DNA of 56,664 nucleotides from Bdellovibrionia bacterium. GTDB taxonomy: Bacteria > Bdellovibrionota > Bdellovibrionia > Bdellovibrionales > JAGQZY01. The translations under genes and the position numbers were made by a program. Where the stretch lies: the NCBI GenBank assembly GCA_030424665.1, contig JAUHWN010000006.1:1-56664 (forward strand), written 5' to 3'. Each line of letters starts with the position of its first letter. Position 1 is the first letter of the stretch. Shown in pieces: positions 45,132 through 54,934 of the stretch. The notes under the pieces were generated by a model. That model had not been told where the DNA came from, made no database searches, and was given only the letters and a program-made list of their open reading frames with translations.

Positions 45132-46694
45132 GTGTCTAATAGCATTTCTAGGACCAGAGAAAGTAATAGCATTAAGCTTCAAGAGCTTAATGAAGACTTC
45201 GAGGCCCAGAAGCAAAACCTAAAGCGTCGCAATGAGATGAAGCTCGACCGCCTCAAGCGAGACCATGAGAACAAAGAAGCCGAACTTCGTAGACAGAATG
45301 AAGCAACGATTAACCACATACGAGAAACAACAAAACGTCAGGCATCTCAGGCCAGAAGTTCACAAGATCTACAAATAGAGACCGATCAAAGAGCTTTTGA
45401 AAAGCGCTATCAGGATCTAAAGAAGAAACAACGAGAAAAACTCGCCCGTCTCGAAAGTAAAATAAACCGCGAAGAAAATTTAACCGAAAATAAAATTGAT
45501 CGCCTAAGAAATAAGCAAATCGAATTACAAAATGAGGAATCTCGAAAGTCTCGGGAATTCGCAAGATCTCAACAAGATGAGCGAAAGAAGCTTGTTCAGA
45601 AATTTCAAGCTTCAATGGAAAACATCAAAAAAGACCAACAAGAGAAGCTTCGTCAAGCTCGAGGCCAGAGCCGCGAAGAACTTGAGCGACTCCAATACGA
45701 AAGTAAAATTAAATCCGAAGACATTCGGAGAAGCCAAAAAGCTGAACTCGAGCGAGCTAAAAAAACGAATAACTCACAACTTAAAAACATCAAAATTGAA
45801 AACGAAAACAAATCAAATCGCCTGCGAGAAGAGTATAATGAGAGCACGAAGCTCATGACTAATCGTCACCAAAATATTCAACAAAAAGAGCTCATGGATC
45901 ACGAGGCTCGAATTACGAGTATGCGCGATAAGAACGAAAAAGATCTGATGCGGGCCAGAGAAACACAACAAACTCAACAACATAAATTACAAACTGAAAA
46001 CCAAAAAGAATTGCAAAGAATCCAGCGAGAGAAAGAGTTTAAAGCTGAACAACAAGAAATCAAATTTGAAAATCTTGAGCAAAAACAAAAAACCGAACAC
46101 GATCAGAAACTAGAAGAGCAGAAAAAGAATTATGTCGGAGAACGAAACAAGAGGTTTAAAACTCACCAAGGCAACTTAAAGAGAGACGATCGAATCTACC
46201 AAGATAGTCTCGACAGACAAAGAGCTGACTTTGAGACTCAACTTGATCGTGACAAAACCTTGTACTCGGCAAAAATTAACACGCAAAGAAACCTATTTTC
46301 TCGGCAGATTGCAGAAGAACAGCTGGACTTCGTCAAGGAGCTCGACAGTTACACTAGCAAAAAGGGAGACCCTTTTTACAACCTGCCAGAAATCGGGGCA
46401 AGGCTTCGTGAAAATAACAACAGCTACTTAGTTGAGGCTCGAATTCCAGAACATGAAAAAGAAAATATTAAATTAAAGGTACAAAAGGATAAAATCTCAG
46501 TTCTCGGCCAAAGAGAACATAAAGATGAAATACGAGATGACTCTAGCCTACTTAAAACTTCGAGCTTTCAATCATTCCGACAAGAATTCAAACTGGACCA
46601 ACCCGCCGATGAAAAGGTGGCTATAAAAGATTATAAAGATGGAATTCTCAGGGTTCTCGTCCCTAAAATTGGATTTAAGCTAACTGAATCCTAA
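45132..46694 (+). CDS. Long coiled-coil protein with C-terminal Hsp20/alpha-crystallin domain
   Basis: The GTG at 45132 is the likely start because GAGGAG is six bases ahead; a TTG 18 bases earlier lacks a site. The protein of 520 residues has a Lys/Glu/Gln/Arg-rich helix of about 400 residues (10-410), predicted to form a long coiled coil. The last 100 residues form an alpha-crystallin-type domain with the YLVEARIPEHEKENIKLKV strand pair near 435 and the GILRVLVPK motif near 507. Normal small heat-shock proteins have short N-terminal arms, so this is an unusual fusion. It may be a structural chaperone or scaffold in the cytoplasm. It ends two bases from the convergent 72-residue gene. Confidence 0.85.
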   Translation: MSNSISRTRESNSIKLQELNEDFEAQKQNLKRRNEMKLDRLKRDHENKEAELRRQNEATINHIRETTKRQASQARSSQDLQIETDQRAFEKRYQDLKKKQREKLARLESKINREENLTENKIDRLRNKQIELQNEESRKSREFARSQQDERKKLVQKFQASMENIKKDQQEKLRQARGQSREELERLQYESKIKSEDIRRSQKAELERAKKTNNSQLKNIKIENENKSNRLREEYNESTKLMTNRHQNIQQKELMDHEARITSMRDKNEKDLMRARETQQTQQHKLQTENQKELQRIQREKEFKAEQQEIKFENLEQKQKTEHDQKLEEQKKNYVGERNKRFKTHQGNLKRDDRIYQDSLDRQRADFETQLDRDKTLYSAKINTQRNLFSRQIAEEQLDFVKELDSYTSKKGDPFYNLPEIGARLRENNNSYLVEARIPEHEKENIKLKVQKDKISVLGQREHKDEIRDDSSLLKTSSFQSFRQEFKLDQPADEKVAIKDYKDGILRVLVPKIGFKLTES

Positions 46695-46696
46695 TT

Positions 46697-46915
46697 TTAC
46701 TTGCGAACAATAAGTGTTTTAACTTCAGACATCATAAAATCAAGGCGCGAAGTGAGGCGCTCGAGTTTATTGATATTGGCTTTGAAATCCTCAAGAACGG
46801 ATGACTGGGGAAGGGAATAGGCCTGAAGACTATTACTCACCTTAGCGATTCTATTGGAATCACGGAGAGTAAGGTTTTCTTCAATATCTTTGGCGATATT
46901 CTTTTCAAGATTCAT
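46697..46915 (-). CDS. Small helical protein, unknown function
   Basis: A protein of 72 residues with a good GAAGGAG ribosome-binding site ahead of ATG. It is helical, with a coiled-coil-like C-terminal half (DFKANINKLERLTSRLDFMM), no signal and no Cys. It is convergent with the coiled-coil/Hsp20 gene, with the stop codons two bases apart. No family recognised. Confidence 0.65.
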   Translation of the reverse strand: MNLEKNIAKDIEENLTLRDSNRIAKVSNSLQAYSLPQSSVLEDFKANINKLERLTSRLDFMMSEVKTLIVRK

Positions 46916-47130
46916 TCAGGTATTCTCCTTCGAGGGCCGTAAATTTCTTTATTCGACTCACTCATGGTAGCTAGAGGCCATTCAGACCAACAACTTAAAT
47001 TAACTTACATTCGTCTAGCGACCTAGCGCATTGTAGCTCTCTGAAATATTTTTAGAAACCTACTACCCTCTTTATTTTCAAACATAGGGCCACTTTAAGT
47101 GAAGTGCTAATCCATTGTTTTTACTAAAGA

Positions 47131-47751
47131 TTAATATTCACAGGACAAAGATGTGAGGTCTATTTCACTGGGCTCTCGACGCAAAGTGGCGCTCGCCAAG
47201 GTCGTGACCATTACACTTCCTTGACCTTGGGTGTGGGCTAGACCTAGAGCGTGGCCGAGTTCGTGTAATATTAAACTCTGAAGATCGACCGAGCCTTTGA
47301 CCGGATTCTCTCCACTAAAAAATTCAAAGTTCTTTGCATTCACTCGAATGTCAGCTTCATAAATTCGATCGCTCGACCAGTAAATTGTGGTTCTCGCTTG
47401 CTCGAAGCTTCGATCTGACTCCCACTCTGAGAGCCAGTAAATGATATTGGCATTATCTTTCTGCGGTAAATCTGTGGCATTAGTCCATCCACCTAGCTTG
47501 AGAAGGTTACGGCCAAAGCGCGCATTCCACTTATCAAGAGCCTGCTCGATATCATTAAAATATTCACCGGGAACTGATCTATGAATATAGAAGATAACAG
47601 GAACGTCGTTTTCCCAAGATACGCGCCTCTTCAAACTGTTTTGCACAAAATTACAGTTCTCTTGGGGCTCTGGCTTCTGGGCGCAGGCTTGAAAGAAAAG
47701 CCCGAGCAAAAGCAATCCAGCAGCAACATATCGTACAGCACTATTATTCAA
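47131..47751 (-). CDS. Metzincin-type metalloprotease lipoprotein
   Basis: The TTG at 47751 is preferred as start (TTGGAGGT four bases ahead), giving a lipoprotein of 206 residues with lipobox LFFQACAQ. The C-terminal half has the zinc-binding motif HELGHALGLAH (HExxHxxGxxH) near 165-175, followed by a Met-turn-like GSVM near 183, as in matrixin/astacin-like metzincins. The three His ligands and the catalytic Glu are intact. It likely cleaves proteins on the outer membrane or outside the cell. It stands alone. Confidence 0.85.
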   Translation of the reverse strand: MNNSAVRYVAAGLLLLGLFFQACAQKPEPQENCNFVQNSLKRRVSWENDVPVIFYIHRSVPGEYFNDIEQALDKWNARFGRNLLKLGGWTNATDLPQKDNANIIYWLSEWESDRSFEQARTTIYWSSDRIYEADIRVNAKNFEFFSGENPVKGSVDLQSLILHELGHALGLAHTQGQGSVMVTTLASATLRREPSEIDLTSLSCEY

Positions 47752-48303
47752 AACGACCTCCAACCAGCTATAAGGCAAAGGGAGTACCAAGCTGCTGCCG
47801 AAAACACCCCTCTAAGTATAAGATATTGCTACGAAATTTAAAGAGCCAGGAGGACCAAAGATGGGCACTGTCTAACAGCTTACGGCACGGGCCCGTTTTC
47901 TTAAAAGGACCTCAGAAACCATTAATATTACTTACGATTTTTAATTGGCTAGATATTTTACAAAGCTCCGACCATAAAGGTCGCCGGAAGTGAGAATCAT
48001 GAAAAAATTTGGTGTCATAGTGGAACCATTACTATTTAAAAAACAGGTCGGTTTTGAATACTGGGCTCAGGTCCGCTTTGAGGCCCTTTACAAGGCCATT
48101 TTGACTCTAAAATAGATGGTCCCAGCTTTGCTCTATAGAAGACTAACCGACCGGCTCTTCCACGACCGTGGGTCCGCTAGAGCTACTTTCCTGTCACGTA
48201 ATCATGTCTGTATAGAGGGAGAATTCTCCTCCCTCTCCTATCGCCTTTTTTCTGATCTTTAAGATGAAATTTAGAACCCACTAGAAGTCGTTGGCGCAAA
48301 GGA
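47752..48303. other. Intergenic region with one possible small gene
   Basis: This gap of about 550 bases contains the possible 38-codon gene at 47999-48115 and an imperfect GGGAGAATTCTCC palindrome near 48220. No RNA gene or terminator with a clear T-run was found. Confidence 0.4.
47999..48115 (+). CDS. Possible 38-residue small protein
   Basis: ATG at 47999 follows GGAAGTGAG by four bases and opens a frame of 38 codons ending in TAG. The chain MKKFGVIVEP... is basic, with hydrophobic and aromatic residues in the middle (FEYWAQVRF) and a helical end. No family is recognised. Support is the ribosome-binding site and reading frame only. Confidence 0.35.
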   Translation: MKKFGVIVEPLLFKKQVGFEYWAQVRFEALYKAILTLK

Positions 48304-48984
48304 TTAATGCTGGGGCTCTGTGTGGTAAAAACGGTAGCCGACACCTCGAACGGTTTCGATATTGCCTCCAAACTCACTGAGTTTCTTACGCAAGGAAGCC
48401 ATGTGCACATCAATCGTACGATCGGTTACGTTCAAGTTTCCAAGAGCTCGCTCCCGCAGCTTTTCACGAGAGAGGACCTGACCCGAACGCTTCATAAGTT
48501 CAGATAAGATTTTGAATTCAGTTAGCGTCAAGGGAACTTCTTTTCCCCCGAGAATAACCCTGTGGGCAGAAAAATCGATTTCTAGTCCACCGGCGACTAA
48601 CTTCTTTTGATACTCTTCTTCAGATATACGACGGTGTACAGCGCGAATTCTCGCCGCCAACTCACGGGGGTAGGCAGGCTTAGTCACATAATCATCCGCA
48701 CCTAATTCGAGGGCTGCGACTTTATCCTCTTCACCGGTCAAACCCGTGACCATTATAATAGGAAGGCGACTTACCTTAGGACTCGAGCGCACTTCTTGAA
48801 CTATCTCTGCTCCCGATTTTCCAGGTAAGACCTGATCGAGCAAAAGGACGTCTGGATTATGCACAGTTAACTGAGCTTGAAGATTCGAACCATTCTCGAG
48901 AACTACCACTTCGAACTCTTCGCCTAAACTTGAGCGAAGGTGGTCTCTCATTTCTTCTTCATCTTCGATAATCATTACCTTCAT
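48304..48984 (-). CDS. OmpR-family response regulator (orphan)
   Basis: The ATG at 48984 (MKVMIIEDEEEM) is preferred, with GGAG seven bases ahead, giving 226 residues. The receiver domain has Asp-Glu pairs at the start, the phospho-acceptor Asp in DVLLLDQVLPGKSG near 50 and Lys in VTKPAYP near 103. The DNA-binding winged helix (about 130-220) includes LTLTEFKILSELMKR and TIDVHMASLRKKL, ending with the RGVGYRF wing. No kinase lies beside it, and the next gene is Hsp33. The target genes are unknown. Confidence 0.93.
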   Translation of the reverse strand: MKVMIIEDEEEMRDHLRSSLGEEFEVVVLENGSNLQAQLTVHNPDVLLLDQVLPGKSGAEIVQEVRSSPKVSRLPIIMVTGLTGEEDKVAALELGADDYVTKPAYPRELAARIRAVHRRISEEEYQKKLVAGGLEIDFSAHRVILGGKEVPLTLTEFKILSELMKRSGQVLSREKLRERALGNLNVTDRTIDVHMASLRKKLSEFGGNIETVRGVGYRFYHTEPQH

Positions 48985-49264
48985 CAACTCACTCCACGTA
49001 CTAGTATGATTCTCTCTTTTGTTTGTGCTCTTATACATAACATCCTTAACCTTGCTAAATCACTCGAATAATTTACTAAATCTTATTTATTTAGTACCTA
49101 TCCACCAAAGCTTGGCAAGGCTATCGTCACTTTTTCACACAAAAGTCTAAGATAGCAAAAGTTAAGAACATGTAAAGGTATCGACTCTTTTTACACTTAT
49201 TTTAAACAAAAAAGACTTTATACAATGCTTCACTCCAAGAATCCGGGGTTCAAGCACATTAGGT

Positions 49265-50215
49265 TTAGTGAAGATTCTCATTTTGCAAATCACGCATTAT
49301 CATTTCGAGATCTTGGACTTCGATATGATAGGCTTTGCCACACATCTGGCATTGTGACTCGATGCTTTCATTTTCTTCTATAGAGCGCTTAATTTCTTCC
49401 AACCCAAGGAGTTTCATAGACCGCAAAAGCCTTTTCTTCGTGCAAGGACAACTGTAATGAATTGGGTGATCGTGATCGATGGCAATGATCTCCATTCCCT
49501 TGGTAAAGGCCTGGGCCACATCCAATTCACTAGCCCCCTGACTAAAGGCTTCCGAAACAATCGGTGCGTCCTGCAAATTCTCTTCGAGCTGATCGATAAC
49601 CTTTGGGTCAGAACCAGGCATAAGTTGAATAATAATTCCCCCAGCGCCATCAACCATTCCATATTCGGTGAGATGAACTCCAAGAGAAAGTAATGTTGGG
49701 ATTTGATGGGACTGCTGAAAGTAATAGGCCAGGTCTTCGGCGATTTCACCACTTCTTACTTCGACGGTTCCGCGGTAGGGCAAGGCTGACTGTGGCTTAA
49801 AACTACTGACCGTCAAAAGTCCTCCGTCGACGTAAGGAGAAAGGATCAGACCTTGCTGTGGCTGCCAATCGAGCTGGGGGTCACTGGCGTAGCCCCTGAC
49901 TTTTCCATCGAAAGTGGCATGGGCATAGATCCGCCCGAGTGGTCCATTCATATTAAAATCCAAGGCCACCTCTTGGTTCTCTTTGAGTTGGCTCGCCATA
50001 AGAAGCGCGCCCGTAATCGTTCTACCGAGGGCAACTGTGGCTATGGGGTTGGTGTGCTGGATTTGTCGAACGGACTCGACGACTGAGCCCGAGTTGACCA
50101 CTGAAATTCGGCAACTGAGGTCTTTGCTCATGTACCGATGAACTCGGTGCTCTGAGGGCTCCCCAGAGGGCTTACCTGAACTACTACTCTTCGGTGAATC
50201 ACTTTTATCAGACAT
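49265..50215 (-). CDS. hslO: Redox-regulated chaperone Hsp33
   Basis: A cytoplasmic chaperone of 316 residues activated by oxidation. The N-terminal domain (about 25-240) has the family strands and GRTITGALLMASQLK near 65. The C-terminal redox switch has the zinc-binding Cys pair SCPC near 258 and a second pair CQMC near 293, which form disulfides under oxidative stress. The spacing is normal. It stands alone and is divergent from the putA gene. The N-terminal 20 residues are Ser-rich and not conserved. Confidence 0.95.
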   Translation of the reverse strand: MSDKSDSPKSSSSGKPSGEPSEHRVHRYMSKDLSCRISVVNSGSVVESVRQIQHTNPIATVALGRTITGALLMASQLKENQEVALDFNMNGPLGRIYAHATFDGKVRGYASDPQLDWQPQQGLILSPYVDGGLLTVSSFKPQSALPYRGTVEVRSGEIAEDLAYYFQQSHQIPTLLSLGVHLTEYGMVDGAGGIIIQLMPGSDPKVIDQLEENLQDAPIVSEAFSQGASELDVAQAFTKGMEIIAIDHDHPIHYSCPCTKKRLLRSMKLLGLEEIKRSIEENESIESQCQMCGKAYHIEVQDLEMIMRDLQNENLH

Positions 50216-50434
50216 GTTTCTCTGAATCCCTTCCTAGCCCGTATCGAGCGTCTGAAGCCCTTTTCAGTCTAGTATTACAGTATAACACCCATTTTAGGCT
50301 GGCCTGACATTATTGCATTTGCAGCGGATTTTTTAGCCTCCCGGGGACTCAATGTGAGAAAGTTCACACCTCGACATTCCCCTTGACGAAAATCCGCTAA
50401 AGACGCACATTTGCCAGGATTCGGAGGTAATACG

Positions 50435-53416
50435 ATGCAGGATTTTCAAAAGCAAGTTGAGAAAAAAGGCGAGCAGATTTTTTCTAATTTGGACCACTCA
50501 GGAAGTTCTATTTTTAACCGAGACTGGTGGTACGGACGAATCATGGATTGGTCCATGAAAAATGCCGAATTTAAAACCCAAATGTTTCGCTTCGTCGATG
50601 TTCTGCCCTACCTCCAGTCCGGCGGCGAAGTCGCAAGACACCTCAAAGAATACTTCTCACAAGGGGGCGATAAGCTTCCTTCTGTTTTCAATATCGGTCT
50701 CGGGTTTGGCTCACTCGCGCCGGGGTTGATGGCTGGGGCCATTCGTAAAAACGTTACGCAAATGGCTCGTATGTTTATAACTGGTGAAAATCCAAAAGAT
50801 GCCATGAATGTTTTGAAAAAGTCTCGCAAAAACGCTATCGGTTTCACAGTCGACCTCTTGGGCGAAGCTTGTTTAAGTGAAGACGAGGCCAGAGAATACC
50901 AAAGTCGATACATCGAAATGATCGACTGGCTGACAAAAGATTCTTCGTCTTGGCCCGCCGTTGATGTTTTAGATACGGATTTCTTTGGAGACATCCCCAG
51001 GGTTAACGTTTCAGTCAAAATCACTGCCCTCTATTCGCAAATTAAAGTCGACGCTTGGGAAGAGTCAAAAGCAGCGGTCAAGGACCGGTTGCGACCCATT
51101 TTTGATCTCGCCATGGAAAAAGGCGCCTTCATTAATCTCGACATGGAAAAATACGAGATAAAGGATCTCACCAAAGAGATATTCATGGAACTTCTCATGG
51201 AAGACAAATACAAGTCCTATCGCCACTGGGGCCTTGTTGTACAAGCCTACCTTCGAGATTCATTTGAAGATGTTAAAGAACTCGTTGAATTTTCTAAAAA
51301 GCGAGGCGTACCATTTTCGATTCGACTGGTTAAAGGAGCTTACTGGGATTACGAAACCATTTCGGCTGAACAACATCGCTGGCCCATTCCGGTTTACACA
51401 ATTAAGGCCGAATCCGACGCCAACTACGAGAACTGCGCAAAGCACCTTCTTGATAACTACAAAACTATTTCTCTGGCCATTGGCTCGCACAACGTGAGAT
51501 CCATTGCCTCTTGTTTGGTTTACGCAGAGAAACAAGGGGTTCCTAAGAACGCCTACGAAGTTCAGATGCTTTACGGTATGGCTGACCCAATTAAAAAATC
51601 GTTCGTGGCACAGGGCTACCGCGTTCGGGAATATGCTCCGGTTGGAGAACTTATTCCCGGTATGGCATACCTGGTAAGACGACTTCTTGAAAACACTTCT
51701 AACGAGTCTTTCTTGAAATCTAAATTTGCCGATGAGGTCGATGATACTCAACTTATGAAAGACCCCAGTGAGGATCTAAAATCGAGTGAGTCTTTTCCCG
51801 AAACAAAAGAGGGACTTTTTTACAACCAGGCACTCCTCGACTTTGCACTATCAGAAAATCGCGAAAAGATGCAACAGAATCTTAAAGACTTTAGAAACAA
51901 CGAATTGGGTAAAGACGTTTTGCCCATCGTAAACGGCGAAGAAGTGACTTGTTCTGATTTCATAGACAACTTGAATCCCTCAAATACTTCTGAAAACCTC
52001 GGTCGAGTGGGTTTAGCAGATAAAAAAATGGCTGAAGAAGCAATCAAGGTTGCCCAAGATTTCTTTCCCACCTGGTCAAATACAGATTTTGAAACTCGTG
52101 CGACTTACCTAGAAAAAATGGCCGACATTTATGTTCGCGATCGCTTTAAAATTATGGCTTGCCAAATTCTTGAGGCCGGAAAAACTTGGAAAGAAGCCGA
52201 TGGCGACGTTACCGAGGCTGTTGACTTTCTCAGATACTACGCCATGGATATGCGAAAGCTAGGAAAAGGCTTCCGCGTTGGACACGCCCCTGGTGAATTT
52301 AGTCACTTTCAATACAAAGCTCGCGGTGTGAATGTTGTAATCGCTCCTTGGAATTTTCCTCTGGCAATTTTAACTGGCATGGCGGCGGGAGCTCTCGTGA
52401 CAGGTAATACGGTTATTGTAAAACCGGCAGAGCAAACATCCCTCACCGGTCGCTTTCTAATGGATGCCGCAAAAGAAGCTGGAGTTCCCAGTGGTGCTTT
52501 ACACTTCTTACCCGGAAAAGGAGAAGTCGTGGGTGCATACCTTGCTGAGCACAAGGATACCGCCCAAATTACATTCACTGGCTCTAAGGAGGTTGGACTT
52601 TCTTTGATAAGAACAGCAGCTCAACTCCAAGAAGGGCAAAGGCATATCAAAAAATGTGTGGCCGAAATGGGAGGCAAGAACGCTCTCATCATCGACTCTG
52701 ATGCCGACTTAGATGAAGCCGTTGCCGGCGCAATCTATTCTGCCTTTGGCTTTCAAGGGCAAAAGTGTTCTGCTGCAAGTCGAATTGTTGTTCTCGATGA
52801 AATCTACGATCGATTTGTCGATCGCTTGGAGTCAGCCGTTCTTTCTCTTAAGGTCGGTCCCAGTGAAAAACCAGAGAATTTTATGGGACCGGTAATCGAT
52901 GATGAAGCCCATGCGAAGGTGAACTCTTATCTTGAGATTGGCGAGAAAGAAGGCCGAAGACTTCGCTCTATCGAAGTTCCTTCGTCTGGTCACTTTGTTG
53001 CGCCAACTGTCTTTGTTGACATCAAGCCGGAGCACCGACTCGCGAACGAAGAGATCTTCGGGCCTATTACAGCTGTCATTCGCGCTAAAGATTTGGATCA
53101 CGCCATCGAAATCACCAATTCAGTTGAGTATGGATTGACCGCGGGAATCTTTTCTCGAAGCCCAGCTAATATTGAAATCGCCAAAGAAAAACTCGACGCC
53201 GGTAATGTATATATTAACCGTGGTATCACTGGCGCAATGGTTGAACGCCATCCATTTGGAGGATTTAAGCTCTCAGGTACTGGTGCGAAAACTGGGGGGC
53301 CTGAGTACCTTAAACAGTTCATGGATGAAAAGGTCGTCATCGAAAATACGGTTCGCCGTGGTTTTGCCCCAATGGAAGATGAAGACAATCCAGCGAATAG
53401 ACACGCTAAGAAGTAA
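50435..53416 (+). CDS. putA: Bifunctional proline dehydrogenase / P5C dehydrogenase PutA
   Basis: The ATG at 50435 is preferred, with GGAGG seven bases ahead, giving 993 residues. It oxidises proline to glutamate in two steps: FAD-linked proline dehydrogenase and NAD-linked pyrroline-5-carboxylate dehydrogenase. The first domain (about 110-430) has the barrel strands VKITALYSQI and FSIRLVKGAYWD and the VREYAPVGE motif. The second (about 480-970) has APWNFPL near 638, the Glu in VAEMGGKNA near 744 and catalytic Cys near 778 in GQKCSAA. There is no ribbon-helix-helix DNA-binding domain, so it does not autoregulate like E. coli PutA. Confidence 0.97.
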   Translation: MQDFQKQVEKKGEQIFSNLDHSGSSIFNRDWWYGRIMDWSMKNAEFKTQMFRFVDVLPYLQSGGEVARHLKEYFSQGGDKLPSVFNIGLGFGSLAPGLMAGAIRKNVTQMARMFITGENPKDAMNVLKKSRKNAIGFTVDLLGEACLSEDEAREYQSRYIEMIDWLTKDSSSWPAVDVLDTDFFGDIPRVNVSVKITALYSQIKVDAWEESKAAVKDRLRPIFDLAMEKGAFINLDMEKYEIKDLTKEIFMELLMEDKYKSYRHWGLVVQAYLRDSFEDVKELVEFSKKRGVPFSIRLVKGAYWDYETISAEQHRWPIPVYTIKAESDANYENCAKHLLDNYKTISLAIGSHNVRSIASCLVYAEKQGVPKNAYEVQMLYGMADPIKKSFVAQGYRVREYAPVGELIPGMAYLVRRLLENTSNESFLKSKFADEVDDTQLMKDPSEDLKSSESFPETKEGLFYNQALLDFALSENREKMQQNLKDFRNNELGKDVLPIVNGEEVTCSDFIDNLNPSNTSENLGRVGLADKKMAEEAIKVAQDFFPTWSNTDFETRATYLEKMADIYVRDRFKIMACQILEAGKTWKEADGDVTEAVDFLRYYAMDMRKLGKGFRVGHAPGEFSHFQYKARGVNVVIAPWNFPLAILTGMAAGALVTGNTVIVKPAEQTSLTGRFLMDAAKEAGVPSGALHFLPGKGEVVGAYLAEHKDTAQITFTGSKEVGLSLIRTAAQLQEGQRHIKKCVAEMGGKNALIIDSDADLDEAVAGAIYSAFGFQGQKCSAASRIVVLDEIYDRFVDRLESAVLSLKVGPSEKPENFMGPVIDDEAHAKVNSYLEIGEKEGRRLRSIEVPSSGHFVAPTVFVDIKPEHRLANEEIFGPITAVIRAKDLDHAIEITNSVEYGLTAGIFSRSPANIEIAKEKLDAGNVYINRGITGAMVERHPFGGFKLSGTGAKTGGPEYLKQFMDEKVVIENTVRRGFAPMEDEDNPANRHAKK

Positions 53417-53496
53417 TTTAGGCCAAACCGAGAGCATTCCGTATTGAAAAGAGATATTATCTTGGGAGGACCTGTGGCTATCTCGAATCATAGTAT

Positions 53497-54189
53497 ATGA
53501 TAGAGGGAATGCTTAAGTTTCCAATAACGATGATCGTTTTCTTAACTAGTTTTAAAGTCAGTGCTCAATATACTGACGTAGATTTTTCTAAAAACTCAGT
53601 TCGATTCAATATTGGCTCAAAAGCAAACCACATAGATCCTAAGCTAAAGAATTATAAAGAGCATTCTTCTTCTCGGTCATCGATTAGAATCAATGAGCGA
53701 GTCAATATTGAGAAATCATCAAAGAGAACTATTATAAAATCAACTCACGGCAATAGAACTCGAGTAACGGAAAACCTTCAAGAAAATTTCAACGTAGCAA
53801 TCAAAGGTAAATATTTCCCACCTGGTCACCCTGAATGGATAGACCCTAAAGTATACATGGAAACACCTGCAGAAGTAATGTGGTTAAAAACCTACCCCAG
53901 TCGCATGGGAATATACCGGCGTAATTTCTCCATAGGGGGAAAGAAGCTCTCCGAACTCGACCGTCGAGTTATGAAATTAAGAGCGGAAAAATATTATAGA
54001 GCCAAATTCCCAGGAAAAAGTTTACCTTCCAACTATCTTTTAATTGTTGGCCCCCACCCTAAAACTTCTGGTATTGTAAATAGAAAAACAATCGATAAAA
54101 CTTCAGAAATGAAGGACCTTGTTCGATCACTTCGAGAAAAGAAACTCCTTCAAAACAATTCAGACTCGAAAGCAATGGGACCTCGATAA
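53497..54189 (+). CDS. Secreted basic protein, unknown function
   Basis: A protein of 230 residues with an N-terminal hydrophobic segment (about 6-22) ending VSAQ, probably a signal peptide. The mature chain is basic and Ser/Asn-rich (about 25-100). The second half has the sequence GKYFPPGHPEWIDPKVYMETPAEVMW and a Lys-rich helix. No catalytic motif is evident. The start could also be Met5. It lies after putA in a separate unit. Confidence 0.65.
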   Translation: MIEGMLKFPITMIVFLTSFKVSAQYTDVDFSKNSVRFNIGSKANHIDPKLKNYKEHSSSRSSIRINERVNIEKSSKRTIIKSTHGNRTRVTENLQENFNVAIKGKYFPPGHPEWIDPKVYMETPAEVMWLKTYPSRMGIYRRNFSIGGKKLSELDRRVMKLRAEKYYRAKFPGKSLPSNYLLIVGPHPKTSGIVNRKTIDKTSEMKDLVRSLREKKLLQNNSDSKAMGPR

Positions 54190-54399
54190 TTTTACCGATT
54201 CCGTTATCTATTTAAACCAACTGCTGACTAATCTTGACCCTACTATTCGTCTCAAATTGAAATGTTCAGGGAGTTTACGGCATCTAGGACTTCTACACCA
54301 TACCCTCGATATTCCTCATTTAATTCGCTTCTAGAAGGCTAATTCCGGAACCCAATTTGCAATTTATTCTGGTGGGGTAATTGTAGTGGGGGATTATAG

Positions 54400-54933
54400 A
54401 TGTATTACATCTTAAAAATCATTTTCTTAATTACTATCATTGCTACTTTATCCGCCTGTGGACAGATTGCGACTGAGTCAAATCGAGGACTGTATCAAAA
54501 TGACTCAACCTCGACAGACCCGAATTTAGACCCAGTTCCAGAACCGGGGCAGGATCCAGGGGCTGCCAGTGCTGAATTCGGTCGATGTGTTGTTGAAGAA
54601 ATGAGACTGGTTAACTTTCGATTCTCAAACTTTCAAACCTACTGCCTCGATTTTAAGGCCGAAATCAACATCAATGATGTAGATAGTTTTAGGCAAGAAG
54701 TTCGAGACCACTGTGAAATGGATTTAGATGGAGTTTTTGAAGTTTCAGAAAGTTGTGAAGATACAAGTCCTGTTTCTGATCTTATCGACTCCATGGACAC
54801 AGAGTTAATAATGGAAAACACCTGTATGGACGAGAGGACCCTGGCAGGAGTTACATTAATGGTTGATCACTACACGACAGACAACCGCTACGAACTAGAA
54901 AAAGATCCACTTTGTGAAAGGGTGAGGGATTAA
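54400..54933 (+). CDS. Cys-containing lipoprotein A of a paralogous pair
   Basis: A lipoprotein of 177 residues with lipobox ATLSACGQ. A Thr/Asp/Pro-rich linker (about 25-55) leads to a compact domain (about 60-175) with about eight Cys that probably form disulfides. The region YCLDFKAEININDVDSFRQE followed by HCEMD matches the layout of the next gene, so the two are paralogues. They are one base apart. The GGGGGA sequence before ATG may serve as a ribosome-binding site. No family recognised. Confidence 0.75.
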   Translation: MYYILKIIFLITIIATLSACGQIATESNRGLYQNDSTSTDPNLDPVPEPGQDPGAASAEFGRCVVEEMRLVNFRFSNFQTYCLDFKAEININDVDSFRQEVRDHCEMDLDGVFEVSESCEDTSPVSDLIDSMDTELIMENTCMDERTLAGVTLMVDHYTTDNRYELEKDPLCERVRD

Positions 54934-54934
54934 A

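Noticed and set aside
48215..48245. Palindrome near GGGAGAATTCTCC as a terminator for the response regulator gene
   Set aside because: No T-run follows on the minus strand and it lies about 60 bases past the stop.
50300..50330. Possible sigma-54 promoter before putA (TGGCC...TTGC)
   Set aside because: Twelve bases lie between GG and GC instead of ten.
54119..54334. 71-codon open frame overlapping the end of the 53497 gene
   Set aside because: No ribosome-binding site, strong overlap with a better frame and no protein character.
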